13,171 bases of DNA, taken from assembly GCA_022712815.1 (NCBI GenBank), contig JAFLJW010000121.1, forward strand, positions 1-13,171, in the 5' to 3' direction. This document shows, piece by piece, positions 1 through 5,621 of this stretch. The notes under the pieces were generated by a model. It was given only the letters and a program-made list of their open reading frames with translations. It was not told where the DNA came from and did not search any database. This DNA comes from Pseudodesulfovibrio sp. GTDB lineage: Bacteria > Desulfobacterota > Desulfovibrionia > Desulfovibrionales > Desulfovibrionaceae. Within the stretch, counting starts at the first letter, position 1. Each line of letters opens with the position of its first letter. A program made the position numbers and the translations under genes.

Positions 1-69
1 GAACTCGTGACGAGGCCACCACTGGCGAACTGAAGACTTGATGAGCTTGTCGTATCTCTTGGAGATCAT
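1..69 (-). CDS. Lytic transglycosylase/muramidase-like protein, N-terminal fragment
   Basis: Only the first 23 codons are inside the window; the gene runs off the left edge. The start is the ATG at 67-69, eight bases after the stop of the upstream membrane-protein gene, with a GCGGGG stretch just before it as a possible ribosome binding site. The peptide begins MISKRYDKLIKSS and continues with a VRQWWPRHEF segment. That 'YDxLI...a..ww' opening resembles the N-terminus of phage SLT-type lytic transglycosylases, which cleave peptidoglycan during lysis or DNA entry. The neighbouring small membrane protein (holin candidate) supports a lysis role. The catalytic Glu lies outside the window, so the family call is inference from a short stretch. 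Confidence 0.5.
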   Translation of the reverse strand, partial: MISKRYDKLIKSSVRQWWPRHEF

Positions 70-76
70 CCCCGCG

Positions 77-298
77 TCAGCGGGACATGACCAACCCAAT
101 GAGAATACAAGCACCAAGCCAACGAGCAGCATAGTAGATAGACGCTGCAAGGGGTTCCTCCCGGATTTTCTCAATTGTTTCTTTCCAGGGCCGCTCATTC
201 CGTGCGTCCAGCCAGCGAAGGCCAAGGAACAGGATGAGCAATGCGGCAAGCGCGTAGCCCAGGGAAGTCAAAAACGAAACACCGATCAATTCAAACAT
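77..298 (-). CDS. Small two-helix membrane protein, holin candidate
   Basis: This 73-aa protein starts MFELIGVSF. The frame is open up to 409, but the ATG at 296-298 has a strong AAAGGGGAA ribosome binding site, and the upstream part (rich in Gly, Pro and Arg) looks non-coding. Two hydrophobic segments are visible, about residues 6-27 and 54-71, joined by a charged stretch (DARNERPWKETIEKIREEP). The pattern resembles one repeat unit of DUF350-like inner-membrane proteins. Its position directly upstream of a transglycosylase-like gene suggests a holin or lysis accessory protein that opens the inner membrane. The function is inferred from size, topology and neighbour only; no holin family was recognised. 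Confidence 0.6.
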   Translation of the reverse strand: MFELIGVSFLTSLGYALAALLILFLGLRWLDARNERPWKETIEKIREEPLAASIYYAARWLGACILIGLVMSR

Positions 299-494
299 AA
301 TTTCCCCTTTGCCTATCCCTTCTGAAACGACGATCCGGTCTGACCGTGGAAGACGAGCCTCCGAGCCGAAACCAGTGAAGCCGGGACCGGGGCCAGACCA
401 GACCCTCATTTAGTAGGCGTAATAATAACATAGGAATAGGGAGACACCCGCCATTGTGTTGCTGGTGGGTAGCTCTTAGGGGGGTATCGGGGGG

Positions 495-521
495 TTGACA
501 TAATATTTGCAAGGGTATTGA
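495..521 (+). promoter_or_regulatory. Promoter of the hicAB cassette
   Basis: A perfect -35 box TTGACA lies at 495-500, with a weaker -10 candidate TATTGA at 516-521 (15-bp spacing). An alternative is TTGACG at 519-524 with TACTTT at 541-546, which would start transcription close to the hicA ATG at 553. The 299-494 stretch to the left holds no convincing gene. Confidence 0.45.
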
Positions 522-523
522 CG

Positions 524-543
524 GTAGGACATTTTTGTCCTAC
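524..543. promoter_or_regulatory. Perfect inverted repeat, likely HicAB operator
   Basis: GTAGGAC (524-530) and GTCCTAC (537-543) are perfect inverted repeats around a 6-base AT centre. They lie between the promoter and the hicA start codon. HicB antitoxins and HicAB complexes are known to bind such palindromes and repress their own operon, so this is the obvious autoregulatory site. It also covers an alternative TTG start for hicA at 535. Confidence 0.55.
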
Positions 544-552
544 TTTGACGAC

Positions 553-804
553 ATGAAGGCGAAAGAATTTATACGGAAGCTGAAAAAGCACGGCGTTGAG
601 ATTGAACCCAAGCGCGGAAAAGGTGGTCATATTCTTGCCAGATTTGAAGGCAAAAAGACGACCATTCCGATTCATGGTTCAAAAGATGTAGACCCGACTT
701 TTTTGAAAAAAATATGCAAACAGCTTGGCGTATCAACAAAGGCTATTGGCCTGACAACTCTCATCGCTTTTCTAGGAGGATGTGTATGTTTACTTACCCA
801 ATAG
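553..804 (+). CDS. hicA: HicA-type mRNA interferase toxin
   Basis: This 83-aa protein matches the small dsRBD-fold HicA family (translation-blocking mRNA endoribonuclease). It has the N-terminal MKAKEFIRKLKKHGVEIE, the RGKGGHIL motif with the presumed catalytic His26, the TTIPIHGSKDVDP strand and the ending LKKICKQLGVS. The ATG at 553 fits the family start but has no clear ribosome binding site; a TTG at 535 preceded by AGGA is an alternative that adds six residues. Typical HicA proteins end near residue 60. Here about 20 extra, partly hydrophobic residues (GLTTLIAFLGGCVCLL) run over the hicB ribosome binding site and start. The overlap with hicB indicates translational coupling. It is acute as a toxin only when HicB is lost. 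Confidence 0.85.
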   Translation: MKAKEFIRKLKKHGVEIEPKRGKGGHILARFEGKKTTIPIHGSKDVDPTFLKKICKQLGVSTKAIGLTTLIAFLGGCVCLLTQ

Positions 805-1250
805 TTTTAACAACGATGGATAATGGCGATGTGATGGTAGAGTTTCCCGATGTACCGGAAGCTCTGACCTATGGAGACAATGAAGATTTTGCCCTTGATT
901 GGGCGCAAGACGCTCTCCATGTTGCCTTGCAGTCATATATTGAAGATCATGAGGATATCCCGCGCCCTTCCCGTCGCAGAGAGGGACACCCTGTAGTTGA
1001 GGTTTCTCCAGCTATAGGACTCAAGTTGGTGATCTACCAAGCCATGCGCGAGCAAGGTATCTCTCAAATGCGCTTGGCAAATATGCTGCACTGTGACGCG
1101 AGACAGGTCCGCCGTCTATTAGACTTGGACCACAACTCGACTATGAACCAATTGCTCGATGCTTTTGCCGTATTTGGCATGACTTTGGATTTCAAGCCGA
1201 AGAAGTGCAAACAACGAGCCCCAGGCATATGTATGTCTGCAATGGCATGA
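786..1250 (+). CDS. hicB: HicB-type antitoxin with C-terminal HTH
   Basis: This 154-aa antitoxin is the partner of the HicA just upstream, overlapping it by 19 bases. The N-terminal part (about 1-60) has the HicB partial RNase H-like fold signature: FTYPIVL, then GDVMVEFPDVPEALTYGD. The C-terminal part (about 78-135) is an XRE/Cro-like helix-turn-helix containing QGISQMRLANML and RQVRRLLDLDH, used for operator binding. The start is placed at ATG 786 because AGGAGG at 774-779 is correctly spaced for it and too close for the ATG at 780. HicB blocks HicA and represses the operon, probably at the 524-543 palindrome. An efficient terminator follows directly. Confidence 0.88.
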   Translation: MFTYPIVLTTMDNGDVMVEFPDVPEALTYGDNEDFALDWAQDALHVALQSYIEDHEDIPRPSRRREGHPVVEVSPAIGLKLVIYQAMREQGISQMRLANMLHCDARQVRRLLDLDHNSTMNQLLDAFAVFGMTLDFKPKKCKQRAPGICMSAMA

Positions 1251-1252
1251 TT

Positions 1253-1288
1253 AACAGCCCTCGGTTCACGCCGGGGGGCTGTTTTTTT
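1253..1288 (+). terminator. Rho-independent terminator after hicB
   Basis: AACAGCCC...GGGCTGTT forms a GC-rich hairpin, with an inner TCGG/CCGG extension around TTCACG, followed by seven T residues. It ends the plus-strand hicAB transcript and touches the stop codon of the convergent minus-strand gene. Confidence 0.85.
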
Positions 1289-1484
1289 ATGCTGCCGACT
1301 CCGAGTACCCTGCCGGGTCTTTAACCCATGCCCATAGCTCGGCAATTTCAGCGGTCCACTTGCCGTTAACGAGAAAGATTGGAGCCCCTTCTTTTTGCCA
1401 TTTCTGAACAAGGTATTCGCTCCGTCCCATTCTTTTGGCTATCTGCTTCCAACCTTCGGCTGTCTCAATCGGACGAACTATCAT
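1287..1484 (-). CDS. Small phage HTH DNA-binding protein
   Basis: This 65-aa protein starts MIVRPIETAEGWKQIAKRMG and has AAGGGGAG correctly spaced before the ATG. It is a single helix-turn-helix: EGWKQIAKRMGRSEYLVQ is the HTH, then WQKEGAPIFLVNGKW forms the wing, as in HTH_17/excisionase-like phage proteins. It overlaps the preceding 37-aa ORF by 20 bases and is the last gene of the leftward early operon before the hicAB cassette. A role as late-gene regulator or in DNA packaging recognition is possible; the sequence does not decide. There is no sign of a zinc site or coiled coil. Confidence 0.7.
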   Translation of the reverse strand: MIVRPIETAEGWKQIAKRMGRSEYLVQKWQKEGAPIFLVNGKWTAEIAELWAWVKDPAGYSESAA

Positions 1485-1578
1485 GATACTCCCCTTGTGC
1501 GATTCTGATTGCCGGGGCTATCAGGTCAAATATTTCTGTAACAATCCGGTCAAGCCCTTCATCATCGTTTTTGGCCAT
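1465..1578 (-). CDS. Tiny phage protein of unknown function (37 aa)
   Basis: The 37-aa ORF begins MAKNDDEGLDRIVTEIF. The ATG at 1576-1578 has GGAGAAG seven bases upstream, a much better start than the longer upstream frame, whose residues look non-coding. The product is acidic and mostly helical (LDRIVTEIFDLIAPAIRIAQ). It lies between rusA and the HTH gene and overlaps the latter by 20 bases, which suggests coupled translation. I do not recognise a family. It could be a minor regulatory peptide of the early operon. Confidence 0.5.
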   Translation of the reverse strand: MAKNDDEGLDRIVTEIFDLIAPAIRIAQGEYHDSSSD

Positions 1579-1594
1579 GTAAACTTCTCCAGGG

Positions 1595-2050
1595 TCATGC
1601 CACCTCCAGCAACCCACCGGCAGGCACCCACTTCCTGACTGTGATTTCCCACCTGGGCTTGGTGCTGTAATATTTACCCGATCCAGGGAGAAAGCCGACA
1701 ACCTGTTTATCATCATCCCAAAAAATCTTATTCATCACGTCTTTGACGTGCTTGATGATATTGTCGAAGTCAGGCTTGACGGTCGGTCTGATCTTCCCGG
1801 TCAACGCCTCTTCCTTCTTTTTCTTCGACCAACTCGCCGGTATGGGCATGTAGGCCTTCACACACAATTCGACCGGCCCGGACCAAGGGACACCGGGCGC
1901 ATATTTCCTGAGAAAAAACCGGAGTTCATTTTCACGGCTTTCCTGCTTGTTGTCCTTGTACGTCATGGAAAAATTGCCGCGCCTGGCATGCCTGGCCCTC
2001 ATCTGACCGACCGGCACAAGAGGCACAACTAAGCTGATGGTATCACTCAT
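1595..2050 (-). CDS. rusA: RusA-type Holliday junction resolvase
   Basis: This 151-aa protein matches the RusA family of phage four-way-junction endonucleases, homodimers that cut Holliday junctions during recombination and genome processing. The hallmark is KPDFDNIIKHVKDVMN at about 92-107, giving the acidic pair Asp94 and Asp96 and Lys100, then the WDDDKQV motif at about 111-117 supplying the third acidic residue. The N-terminus (SLVVPLVPVGQMRAR) is the usual first strand and loop. Length is near the family norm of 120-150. Its ATG at 2048-2050 overlaps the upstream stop as ATGA, so translation is coupled. All expected active-site residues are present. Confidence 0.93.
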   Translation of the reverse strand: MSDTISLVVPLVPVGQMRARHARRGNFSMTYKDNKQESRENELRFFLRKYAPGVPWSGPVELCVKAYMPIPASWSKKKKEEALTGKIRPTVKPDFDNIIKHVKDVMNKIFWDDDKQVVGFLPGSGKYYSTKPRWEITVRKWVPAGGLLEVA

Positions 2051-2250
2051 TTTCCGTATCCTTTTCTTTTCCAGTACGCCCTGACCTCTTCGATCCACGG
2101 ACAAGCAGTCATGTTCCGTATCTGCCCTGGTTTGCAATCACGCTTTTTGTCCCAGCAGGATTCCCCAAAACATTCGCCTTCGCCTTGGGCGAGACACGGC
2201 AGGCGGTCGCGGAACTTTTTTTTATCGCAGAGCTTGGCTGGCTTGATCAT
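2047..2250 (-). CDS. Cysteine-rich small phage protein
   Basis: This 67-aa protein starts MIKPAKLCDKKKFRDRLPCL. Six cysteines (about positions 8, 19, 27, 32, 38 and 49) and many Lys/Arg residues suggest a small metal-binding, possibly nucleic-acid-binding protein. It is joined by ATGA overlaps to both neighbours, the DUF6475-like gene upstream and rusA downstream, so it is firmly part of the replication/recombination operon. I do not recognise the family, and the Cys spacing does not match a standard CxxC zinc finger. Confidence 0.7.
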   Translation of the reverse strand: MIKPAKLCDKKKFRDRLPCLAQGEGECFGESCWDKKRDCKPGQIRNMTACPWIEEVRAYWKRKGYGK

Positions 2251-2897
2251 GCCGCACTGTCCTTCTCAACGATGTCATGCAAAGGAGCACCATCACGAAA
2301 AGCCTGACGCTGTTTGAACGTCACTCCACTTACAACAGCCGCCACTTTTCCCCGCCCTGCTGAATTCCCTTCAAGGACAAATTGAGAGGACTTACCAATC
2401 ATCTCGACCTTTTCGTTTGTGCCTATCCCGCGCAGAGGTTCGGTATTCTCAACGCCTCGCATTTTATAATCCGCGTAGTGAGTAGCGAAATCTTTCACGA
2501 ACCAAACATGATCGTCTTCTTTCCTGGAGCATAGTTGAGGCCAGCCTCCAAAGAACTGTTTTACAACGGCATTTGTCACCGGATCGGCAAATTGAACGGT
2601 CGCATACACGCCGTAACGCCGCACGGCCATGAGAACTTCTTGTGCTTGAGCTTCACCCTGAATTTTATGATCGTCCTTGGAGCCTACGATATGCTCAACA
2701 ATCTCAGCGATGGTCGGCATGCTGAAATACTTGCGACTCCGAACACAGGCCATCGCCGCCGTGCGAACTTGCTCGATGGAGAATTCAGAGAGAGCCGCGA
2801 ACCGCATATCGAGTCCAGGGTCAGATAGCTTGCCATTAAAATTCTCAGCAAGGCCGGTCATGATTTCTGAAAATTGGTCAATGTCGTGTGCGGTCAT
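2247..2897 (-). CDS. Phage early protein, DUF6475-like, possible helicase-loader-type partner
   Basis: This 216-aa protein begins MTAHDIDQFSEIMTGLAENF. The first ~75 residues (FSEIMTGLAENFNGKLSDPG, then LSEFSIEQVRTAAMACVRSR and FSMPTIAEIVEHIVG) follow the pattern of phage proteins carrying DUF6475-like helical domains. These often sit just after a replication initiator and may help load the host helicase. Residues ~120-150 (KQFFGGWPQL...WFVKDFATHYADY) also resemble helicase-loader-like phage proteins. The gene is coupled by ATGA overlaps to the initiator gene upstream and the Cys-rich gene downstream. The loader role is inference from position and weak pattern. Confidence 0.7.
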   Translation of the reverse strand: MTAHDIDQFSEIMTGLAENFNGKLSDPGLDMRFAALSEFSIEQVRTAAMACVRSRKYFSMPTIAEIVEHIVGSKDDHKIQGEAQAQEVLMAVRRYGVYATVQFADPVTNAVVKQFFGGWPQLCSRKEDDHVWFVKDFATHYADYKMRGVENTEPLRGIGTNEKVEMIGKSSQFVLEGNSAGRGKVAAVVSGVTFKQRQAFRDGAPLHDIVEKDSAA

Positions 2898-3775
2898 ACT
2901 GCTAGCTTCTCCTTCCGTTTCTGCGCCCAGGTTTTAGCAACCATTATATTTTGATCGGTCTGAGCATTTCCGGTGTTTGGCCCTATCTCGACAAGATCGT
3001 CTTCCCATCTACGACCCGACAACCACCCTTGCGCCATCTTCGGTGTTTTCCCACTGGCAACGATGAAAGGACGCCTCGCAGCTTCTTGCTCGGCTGCATG
3101 GCAAATTTGATTTACGAGTGTGTCCGTGAGTTCAGGAATGTCGAGCCAAGCGTCTGCTGACTCAGCCTTGCCTTTGCGGTAATCGAACGATTTCCAAAAG
3201 CGATTGAATGTATCGAGACGTTTGCCGGTGAGTTTGCGCTTCTTCTTGGTCGTGTAAAATTCAATTTGAAGGACTTCACCACCGCCAACTGCATCGCCAG
3301 ATGCAGAAAGGGTTTTATTCTTCTCTTCTTTCTTCTTTCTTTCTTCCTTCTTTCTTTCTTCCCCTTCTTCTGTATCCTGTGGGGTTACTGTGGGCTTCGT
3401 TGTGGCTTCGTTGTGGGGTTCGCTGTGGGCTTCGTAGTTTTTTGGGTCTTGGTAAAGGCTGTAATTTAAGATAGTTACAATCATCCCGCGTGTGGTCTTC
3501 ATGGTGGTGATCATTGTGGTCTTCGTAAAGTGTTCGTACGCGCTTCGTATTTGATCAATTGAAGGCGTCTTTGTACGGTATCCAACCTTGTAGGACATCG
3601 CCTCGCGCATCTTCTTGATGGTAGTGAGAAACTGCCCTCTTTTGAACTTGTCACGATCCTTCCAATTGGCAGAGTCGAGCATCCACAACCATAGTTTGAA
3701 ATACAAACCTGGTTTGTCCATGAGCTCGCCTTTAAAGAGCTTCCTGGCGACTATGATGTACCCACCGTCAATCAC
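2894..3775 (-). CDS. Phage replication initiation (O-like) protein
   Basis: This 293-aa protein starts at GTG 3773-3775, with GGAGGG upstream. Residues ~4-115 form the winged-helix module seen in phage replisome organisers: GYIIVARKLFKGELM, KPGLYFKLWLWML, RGQFLTTIKKMRE, then MIVTILNYSLYQ at the end of the domain. A long charged linker (about 116-165, rich in Thr/Pro then Glu/Lys) joins a C-terminal domain (FNRFWKSFDYRKGKAESADAW...). That domain resembles those which contact the helicase or its loader. The protein should bind the phage origin and recruit the host replicase. The linker DNA is strongly repetitive (see separate entry). Stop and next start overlap as ATGA. Confidence 0.85.
   Translation of the reverse strand: MIDGGYIIVARKLFKGELMDKPGLYFKLWLWMLDSANWKDRDKFKRGQFLTTIKKMREAMSYKVGYRTKTPSIDQIRSAYEHFTKTTMITTMKTTRGMIVTILNYSLYQDPKNYEAHSEPHNEATTKPTVTPQDTEEGEERKKEERKKKEEKNKTLSASGDAVGGGEVLQIEFYTTKKKRKLTGKRLDTFNRFWKSFDYRKGKAESADAWLDIPELTDTLVNQICHAAEQEAARRPFIVASGKTPKMAQGWLSGRRWEDDLVEIGPNTGNAQTDQNIMVAKTWAQKRKEKLAV
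3308..3430. repeat. Low-complexity tract in the replication-protein linker
   Basis: On the plus strand, about 3312-3370 is almost pure C/T (repeats of TTCTTTC). About 3378-3432 holds imperfect tandem copies of a GTGGGCTTCG/TTGTGG unit. Both encode the hydrophilic linker of the minus-strand initiator (acidic/basic EERKK repeats and EAHSEPHNEATTKP-type repeats). Such tracts change length by slippage; in some phages the origin lies inside the initiator gene, but no clear iterons were identified here. Confidence 0.5.
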
Positions 3776-3780
3776 GCGCC

Positions 3781-4053
3781 CTACCCTCCAATCTCGTTAG
3801 CACAGAGGCGGCACTGCCCTTCCTCATTGGAAGGATTACCCATGAATTTATCATTGCAGGTTGAGCATACAAACACCGGGGATTTTGCCCCCAAATACCT
3901 CTCGTCTCTGATGTTTAAAATGCCCTCTTTGAGCGTGGCATGAGTGCTGTTGACCCTGACTTCCATGTGCGGATGGCCGTTCTCGTTCAGCCATTTAATC
4001 AAGGGTCTTGCGGATTCCTCAAACTCTTTGACTTGGTCTTTGGTTAATCTCAT
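3781..4053 (-). CDS. Phage protein with C-terminal zinc ribbon
   Basis: This 90-aa protein starts MRLTKDQVKEFEESARPLIK at ATG 4051-4053, chosen because AAAGGA lies just upstream; a start five codons earlier (4068) has poorer spacing. The N-terminal half (ARPLIKWLNENGHPH then EVRVNSTHATLKEG) is a pattern found in many small enterobacterial-phage early proteins of unknown role. The C-terminal part has two CxxC pairs (CSTC at about 64-67 and CRLC at about 81-84) typical of a zinc ribbon. The stop codon lies five bases before the initiator GTG. Nucleic-acid or protein binding is likely, but the function is unknown. Confidence 0.75.
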   Translation of the reverse strand: MRLTKDQVKEFEESARPLIKWLNENGHPHMEVRVNSTHATLKEGILNIRDERYLGAKSPVFVCSTCNDKFMGNPSNEEGQCRLCANEIGG

Positions 4054-4093
4054 GATTTTTCCTTTCATTTACATGGTTAGCCTGTTGTGCTGC

Positions 4094-4453
4094 CTACGCC
4101 TCAGCCTTGCCTTCAACTCCGCGTTCCATACGGCTATGGGTCCGGCGGTGGAGTTGGGTCATGGCCTCATTGAGATGTATGAGCGCAACGTGGTTATCTT
4201 GGCAGGCAAAATCTCCTGCCTGAAATCTTTCCAGCCTATCAATAACGATGGCGAGAAGAGATTCGTTGGTAATGCCGTTCTCTTCCAAGTTGATGAACTT
4301 AATAGGAACATTGTATCCAGTGTAACCTCCGACATTCTCTACGTGGATTCTGTACTCTTGAGGGGCATTGCCCGGTGCTACATCTTCACCCGCAAAAAGT
4401 TCTGGCTGTCGGTCATTTCCACTGGCAATGTGTGTTCTGATTTCTCTGGTCAC
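4094..4453 (-). CDS. Conserved phage protein, candidate Acb2/Tad1-type cyclic-nucleotide sponge
   Basis: This 119-aa protein starts at GTG 4451-4453 with AAAGGAG upstream; the GTGA overlap couples it to the CII-like gene. The variable N-terminus is followed by a conserved block at about 60-115: GITNESLLAIVIDRL, FQAGDFACQDN, VALIHLNEAMTQLHRRT and RMERGVEG. I recall this ITNEaLLaIVIDRL...FQaG.faC..N..AL..L.EA...L..RT..R..RGVEG family as common in proteobacterial phages. Recent annotation links it to the Acb2/Tad1 hairpin domain, whose members bind CBASS or Thoeris signal nucleotides. That link is from memory and moderate; the safe call is a conserved early phage protein. The early-operon position suits counter-defence. 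Confidence 0.6.
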   Translation of the reverse strand: MTREIRTHIASGNDRQPELFAGEDVAPGNAPQEYRIHVENVGGYTGYNVPIKFINLEENGITNESLLAIVIDRLERFQAGDFACQDNHVALIHLNEAMTQLHRRTHSRMERGVEGKAEA

Positions 4454-4953
4454 GTTGTTTTCTCCTTTCTAAACCACTGTTTAAGCCCTGCCAAAAACTT
4501 CCCACCACGCCCTCGCCCACGGCTGAAAGCCATATGCTGCGGGAAATGCTGATAGACAATTGCCTCAGCTTCTTCGATCACATTGTCAGTTGCGGCCACC
4601 ATTTCCGTGCGGGTCACGCCGGGTTTCTGAGTCAGTTCCATGAGCCGGGTTGAAGCACTGAACAAAGCGATTGGTTCAACCGGCACAGGCTCTTTCGCAT
4701 TGCGCTTGACCATGCGGTAGTCCAGGCCGTCAGCAATGAAAACGATGGCCTCCACGCTCTGATTCACAAGACAAAATTCCAGCAACTTCTCAGCCGGGAA
4801 TCTGGCGGTTTTATCTGCCGGGTTGAGTTCCTTCCGGTATGTCCAGTGGGACTTCATGCCCGGTCCGTAAATTTCGTCGCACTGTTCCTCGATAGACTTC
4901 CGGGAAGCATGTGCGATCTTGTGCATGAGAGCGGTAAGACGGCTACTGACCAC
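4450..4953 (-). CDS. CII-like phage regulatory protein (CP76 family)
   Basis: This 167-aa protein resembles phage CII/CP76-type regulators. An N-terminal helical DNA-binding region (about 8-55: MHKIAHASRKSIEEQC...) is followed by the signature KELNPADKTARFPAEKLLEFC. Family members have a similar '.LNP.D...l....ll.im' segment. The C-terminal third (about 115-150) is helical. GTG at 4951-4953 is chosen because AAGGGG lies eight bases upstream; a GTG three codons earlier (4962) is too close to it. It is the first gene of the leftward operon, as expected for a CII-type activator or replication-switch regulator. It overlaps the next gene as GTGA. Confidence 0.7.
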   Translation of the reverse strand: MVSSRLTALMHKIAHASRKSIEEQCDEIYGPGMKSHWTYRKELNPADKTARFPAEKLLEFCLVNQSVEAIVFIADGLDYRMVKRNAKEPVPVEPIALFSASTRLMELTQKPGVTRTEMVAATDNVIEEAEAIVYQHFPQHMAFSRGRGRGGKFLAGLKQWFRKEKTT

Positions 4954-5011
4954 GACAAACACCCCTTGCCTTTGTCATTTTCGGCTGTACGGGATTGTGA
5001 TTGGTTGAATC

Positions 5012-5293
5012 ATGGACGCAAAAATGACGATCAACTTCAAGAGGCAGAAAGACGGCTCGACGCTGGCAACGGTCGTGCTGATCGTGGCCGGTGCCAGCCA
5101 GCCTCAATTTTATCGGATGGTGCTGGCTCCCGGAGTTGACCCATGGTCGGTGTACAGCGAGATTGCAGACAAGGCGGTCGGGTATCTTCAAGCGCACCAA
5201 AAGAAGGGGTCGGCCAAAGAAAAGCCCGCCGGGGCAAGGAAAGCTCCTACGGGAAAGCTGATTCAGCTTCGGGCGATTTTGCCGATGCCATAG
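5012..5293 (+). CDS. Unknown small phage protein, antisense within the cro-cII interval
   Basis: This 93-aa ORF reads MDAKMTINFKRQKDGSTLAT and continues with a varied, protein-like composition (QPQFYRMVLAPGVDPWSVYSE...) and a Lys/Ala-rich tail. The minus-strand frames over the same DNA are rich in Arg, Pro and Ser and look non-coding, so the plus-strand reading is preferred. It ends two bases from the stop of the convergent Cro-like gene and faces away from the CII-like gene. No good ribosome binding site precedes ATG 5012 or the in-frame ATG 5024, so expression may be weak or leaderless. I recognise no family. It might act in the lysis-lysogeny switch because it would transcribe antisense to a cro-cII readthrough RNA. 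Confidence 0.5.
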   Translation: MDAKMTINFKRQKDGSTLATVVLIVAGASQPQFYRMVLAPGVDPWSVYSEIADKAVGYLQAHQKKGSAKEKPAGARKAPTGKLIQLRAILPMP

Positions 5294-5295
5294 CC

Positions 5296-5532
5296 TCATG
5301 CGGCTGCATCCTTGGTGTCCTTCTTTTGTTCGGGCTGTTTGTCGCCGTAGATGTCTGGCCGCAAGCTTTCCAGTGGAATGCCAAGCCTTTTATTGTATTC
5401 CATCGCCGCATCACCAGGAATTGCATCCGCAAGACAGTGACGCCACACAGAAGCCTTTGACTTTGACAACTCTAAGGCAAGTTCATCGTAAGTCAGACAA
5501 CGATCAATTCGATATTTTTCTAGCGCGTTCAT
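5296..5532 (-). CDS. Cro-like HTH transcriptional regulator
   Basis: This 78-aa protein has an HTH in its first half: LTYDELALELSKSKASVWRH (about 14-33), then a partner helix and the tail GIPLESLRPDIYG, ending in a charged Lys/Asp/Ala stretch. It is divergent from the S24 repressor and separated from it by an 89-bp region with a perfect 20-bp palindrome, the classic cro/cI arrangement. There is no ribosome binding site before the ATG at 5530-5532. The predicted promoter (-10 TACAAT at 5539-5544, minus strand) would start RNA at or next to the ATG, so the mRNA is probably leaderless. Its expected role is to repress the repressor gene and tune the early operon. Confidence 0.75.
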   Translation of the reverse strand: MNALEKYRIDRCLTYDELALELSKSKASVWRHCLADAIPGDAAMEYNKRLGIPLESLRPDIYGDKQPEQKKDTKDAAA

Positions 5533-5538
5533 GGGATA

Positions 5539-5566
5539 ATTGTATCAGGTCTGATACAAATATCAA
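5539..5566 (-). promoter_or_regulatory. Leftward early (cro) promoter
   Basis: On the minus strand, TTGATA (5561-5566) and TACAAT (5539-5544) are separated by 16 bases, close to sigma-70 consensus. The predicted RNA start falls near 5532, the cro-like ATG. The spacer is filled by the palindromic operator, so repressor binding would block RNA polymerase directly. Confidence 0.65.
5540..5559. promoter_or_regulatory. Immunity operator, perfect 20-bp palindrome
   Basis: TTGTATCAG-GT-CTGATACAA has nine-base arms that are exact inverse complements. It sits inside the cro-like promoter between the divergent regulator genes. Two close relatives of this site occur at 11931-11950 and 11962-11981. Confidence 0.8.
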
Positions 5567-5587
5567 GAGGAAGTCTCTAAATGGAGA

Positions 5588-5615
5588 TTGACCAGTCATG
5601 CACAAATGATATGAG
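5588..5615 (+). promoter_or_regulatory. Rightward repressor-maintenance promoter
   Basis: TTGACC (5588-5593) and TATGAG (5610-5615) with 16-base spacing point to the S24 repressor gene. The predicted start is at or near its ATG 5622, giving a leaderless or near-leaderless RNA, as known for lambda cI made from PRM. Confidence 0.5.
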
Positions 5616-5621
5616 ATACTT

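Noticed and set aside
3266..3469. Plus-strand ORF with a very hydrophobic FFLLSFFLLSFF sequence, looking like a membrane protein.
   Set aside because: It is the reverse reading of the charged linker of the replication initiator.
4943..5299. Minus-strand ORF of 118 aa linking the cro-like and CII-like genes.
   Set aside because: It is rich in Arg, Pro, His and Cys with no domain pattern; the opposite-strand 93-aa ORF is more protein-like.
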